Assembly (NCBI GenBank): GCA_903868035.1
Contig: CAIPTQ010000293.1
Span: forward strand, 1-7,130
From: an uncultured Phycisphaerales bacterium
GTDB taxonomy: Bacteria; Planctomycetota; Phycisphaerae; WQYP01
DNA length: 7,130 bases
Direction: 5' to 3'
In this document: piece after piece, positions 5,244 through 7,130 of the stretch
Layout: each line of letters starts with the position of its first letter
How positions within the stretch are numbered: the stretch's first letter is position 1
Notes under the pieces: model-generated
What the model was told of the DNA's origin: nothing
The model's database searches: none
Seen by the model: only the letters and a program-made list of their open reading frames with translations
Translations under genes and position numbers: made by a program

Positions 5244-6902
5244 ATGACCACCCTTGAACCCATCGTCGCCGTCGAAGCCCCGCCCCGGGAAAAAAGTTTC
5301 CTCGGCATCTCCCTCCGCGCCCCGCGCGTCCCCCAGCTCCGCCCCGACGCCCACCTCTATGCCTCCGCCCCGCGCCCCGACGGCATCCGCGAATTCACCC
5401 GCATCACCGTCGCCGCCGAACTCCCCGCCCTCGCCGGCGCCGTTCTCTTCTACCACGTCAGCCTCGCCGCCGCCCCCTTCGCCCCCACCTTCTCCGCCGC
5501 CGTCAATGACTCCCAAAACCGCCCCTGGGACTGCCGCCTCGCCGGCCGCGTCTCCGTCACCGACTCCCGCCGTTTCCTCGAATCCTTCGCCGCCACCATC
5601 GCCGCGCCCAATTCCCCGCTCACCGCCGCCCTCGCCGAATCCTGGTTCGCCCACCGCATCGCCCCCAACGTCCGCGACGCCATCCGCGCCTACGCCCTCG
5701 AAGACCTTCGCGACAAACACGCCCTCCCCCCCGCCTGGTGGGAAAAGCAACTCGCCGCCTGGCTCGCCGACTTCGGCATCACCGTCCGCATCGAGGAAGT
5801 CGCCTGGTCCAGCGCCCAGGCCGCCGCCGCCGAGGCCGACGCCGCCCGCCAGCGCGACCTCGCCCACGTCGCCCAGGCCCGCCAGGAGGAGCACGAAGCC
5901 CAGCTCCGCGAAGCCGCCGCCCGCGCCGCGTACGAACTGCGCAAAAAACAAATCGAAAACGACCAAACCCTCTCCGCCCACGAGACCGCCAACCAGCTCC
6001 AGCTCCTCGAAAAAAAGCACCGCAAGGAGCTTATCGAAGCCGACACCCAGATCGAAAACGCCCGCCGCGACGCCGAAAAAGCCGCCCTCGCCCACGAGCG
6101 CGAACTCGCCCGCCTCCGCCAGGACATCACCGCCGTCCAGCAGTCCCAGGAGCGCGCCCGCCAGGCCGAGACCCAGCACACCGCCATCCTCGAGGAACTC
6201 CGCGGCTTCACCGCCACCCTCGCCAAACTCTCCGACCTCCCCGACCACCTGCTGGCCAAACTCGCCGACCGCGACGCCCACACCGCCCATGCCGCCGCCG
6301 AACGCATCGTCTCCCCCGAATTCAACCTCTCCGCCTCCACCCTCGCCGGCATGGGCTTCCACACCCAACAACAATCCCTCCTCGAACACCTCCGCGCCCA
6401 CGCCGCCGCCGACGGCCACCCGATTTCCATCCGCAAAACCGACCTCGTCACCCGCGACATCGGCACCGCCCGCGTCCACGCCCTCCCCATCAACACCACC
6501 CTCCAGTTCCAGTTCACCACCGCCCGCGCCGGCTTCGTCACCCTCCTCAACATCGGCACCAGCGGCAACGTCTACGTCCACGTCCCCAACGCCTACACCC
6601 CCCTCGCCCGCACCCAAGTCCCCGCCGGCGCCTACGCCGTCCCCGGCCCCGAACTCCTCCCCTGGGACCGCCTCCAGCAACTCGGCCTCGACTACCTCGA
6701 AGTCGGCCCCCCCGGCTGGGAGCACCTCGTCGTCCTCGTCTCCGACCGCCCCCTCCTCCCCGCCCACACCCTCGCCCACGCCTCCCCCGAAAACCCCTTC
6801 ATCAAACTCACCCTCCCCGACCTCTCCCAACTATGCGCCGCCATCAACGCCGCCCCGCCAGACACCTGGTCCGCCGGCGTCCTCTCATTCCTGGTTGGCT
6901 GA
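5244..6902 (+). CDS. SPFH/Band-7-like, coiled-coil, DUF4384 domain protein
   Basis: A 552-residue, apparently soluble protein; no TM or signal peptide was seen. Residues about 98-190 look like the second half of an SPFH/Band-7 domain: DSRRFLESFAA (107-117), a helix with RIAPNVRDAIRAYALEDLRD (138-157), then LAAWLADFGITVRIEEVAW (170-188), the usual L..yGI.v..v pattern before the coiled coil. Residues 190-312 form a long Ala/Glu/Arg-rich coiled coil, as in flotillins and prohibitins. Residues about 395-510 match a DUF4384-type beta-sandwich: LQFQFTTARAGFVTLLNIG (420-438), VYVHVPNAY (443-451), YLEVGPPGWEHLVVLVS (484-500). DUF4384 is often met in caspase- and TPR-containing bacterial signalling proteins. 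The predicted role is an oligomeric membrane-associated scaffold. SPFH proteins such as B. subtilis YdjI partner with PspA, a bacterial ESCRT-III relative, which fits this locus. DUF4384 and coiled coil are confident; SPFH is moderate. Confidence 0.75.
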   Translation: MTTLEPIVAVEAPPREKSFLGISLRAPRVPQLRPDAHLYASAPRPDGIREFTRITVAAELPALAGAVLFYHVSLAAAPFAPTFSAAVNDSQNRPWDCRLAGRVSVTDSRRFLESFAATIAAPNSPLTAALAESWFAHRIAPNVRDAIRAYALEDLRDKHALPPAWWEKQLAAWLADFGITVRIEEVAWSSAQAAAAEADAARQRDLAHVAQARQEEHEAQLREAAARAAYELRKKQIENDQTLSAHETANQLQLLEKKHRKELIEADTQIENARRDAEKAALAHERELARLRQDITAVQQSQERARQAETQHTAILEELRGFTATLAKLSDLPDHLLAKLADRDAHTAHAAAERIVSPEFNLSASTLAGMGFHTQQQSLLEHLRAHAAADGHPISIRKTDLVTRDIGTARVHALPINTTLQFQFTTARAGFVTLLNIGTSGNVYVHVPNAYTPLARTQVPAGAYAVPGPELLPWDRLQQLGLDYLEVGPPGWEHLVVLVSDRPLLPAHTLAHASPENPFIKLTLPDLSQLCAAINAAPPDTWSAGVLSFLVG

Positions 6903-6906
6903 CAAC

Positions 6907-6948
6907 TCACTGACCACTGACCACTGGCCACTGGCCACTGACCACTGC
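6907..6948 (+). repeat. CCACTGR heptamer array between convergent genes
   Basis: Six units: TCACTGA, CCACTGA, CCACTGG, CCACTGG, CCACTGA, CCACTGC. It fills almost the whole 47-bp gap between the SPFH/DUF4384 stop and the permease stop. It is the second copy of the array seen at 4324-4358 and the two together bracket the last two operon genes. No stem-loop terminator was seen. Confidence 0.9.
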
Positions 6949-6949
6949 C

Positions 6950-7130
6950 TCACCCTCCCCTTCTCGTCAGCCTCTGCTTCAACCGGTCATACAACGCCGC
7001 CGCCAGCAGTATCCCTCCCGTCGCCACATACTGGTAATCCTCATGGATATTCTTCGCCGACATCGCATTGCGCACCGTGCCCAGAAAAAACACCCCCACC
7101 ACCACCGCCAAAATCGTCCCCCCCCCGCCC
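6950..7130 (-). CDS. C-terminus of a sugar-type (RbsC-like) ABC transporter permease (partial, 5' end outside window)
   Basis: The last 59 residues are read on the minus strand, ending at a stop complementary to 6950-6952. The segment opens GGGGTILAVVVGVFFLGTVR, a glycine turn leading into a TM helix as in the C-terminal region of monosaccharide permeases (RbsC/XylH/rhamnose-type; typical GGRGTVLGTLLGALLIGVL). After a polar loop (NIHEDYQY) comes the last TM helix (VATGGILLAAALYDRL) and a basic cytosolic tail KQRLTRRGG. It would import a sugar with an ATPase and binding protein outside the window. It is convergent with the operon and its codons are G-ending, so it is probably unrelated to the ESCRT/caspase module. 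The sugar cannot be told from this fragment. Confidence 0.7.
   Translation of the reverse strand, partial: GGGGTILAVVVGVFFLGTVRNAMSAKNIHEDYQYVATGGILLAAALYDRLKQRLTRRGG

Noticed and set aside
4341..6830. 829-residue open frame on the minus strand, opposite the four-TM and SPFH/DUF4384 genes
   Set aside because: Its composition is almost wholly Gly, Glu, Val, Ala and Asp in monotonous runs, which is the mirror of C-ending plus-strand codons. The plus-strand frames have clear domains, TM segments and Shine-Dalgarno sites.
5738..6913. 391-residue plus-strand frame rich in Arg and Pro
   Set aside because: An out-of-frame shadow of the SPFH/DUF4384 gene created by GCC/CTC-rich codons; low-complexity R/P/H content with no domain.

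Overview
The window is high-GC bacterial DNA, most likely from a planctomycete (Planctomycetota, possibly Phycisphaerae). This is inferred from the dockerin-like EF-hand C-terminus at the left edge, a style common in secreted planctomycete proteins, and from the CCACTGA-type heptamer arrays between genes. No rRNA, tRNA, IS element or CRISPR was seen, so the taxonomy is only an inference.

Layout. (1) 1-101: the tail of a secreted dockerin-type protein. (2) 102-279: a G-rich intergenic stretch. (3) 280-4351: three plus-strand genes joined by 4-bp ATGA stop/start overlaps. They encode a small Met-rich, acidic helical protein resembling the C-terminal half of eukaryotic/archaeal ESCRT-III (Snf7/CHMP) proteins, a Vps4-like AAA ATPase with an N-terminal MIT domain, and a large caspase-like peptidase with a Pro-rich linker, nine Sel1-like repeats and a C-terminal CFI-box-like domain. 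(4) 4374-6902: two more plus-strand genes, probably in the same operon. One encodes a four-TM membrane protein with a CsgG/LpoB-like extracytoplasmic domain. The other encodes an SPFH/Band-7-like, coiled-coil, DUF4384 protein. Heptamer arrays lie on both sides of this pair. (5) 6950-7130, minus strand: the C-terminus of a sugar-type ABC transporter permease, convergent with the operon.

How the genes may work together. ESCRT-III-like polymers remodel membranes and are pulled apart by a Vps4-type ATPase, whose MIT domain grips a C-terminal MIM helix of the polymer. The small protein ends in a MIM1-like helix and the next gene supplies an MIT-AAA, so substrate and motor appear to be encoded side by side, as in archaeal cdvB-cdvC. 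The translationally coupled caspase-like protein suggests a damage- or infection-sensing cell-death or conflict module. The SPFH-like protein and the four-TM protein would place it at the membrane; SPFH proteins are known partners of the bacterial ESCRT-III relative PspA. I consider this five-gene set a good candidate for an undescribed bacterial ESCRT-plus-caspase membrane system. Domain calls rest on motif reading by eye; the ESCRT-III and SPFH calls are the least certain and the AAA, MIT and caspase calls the firmest.
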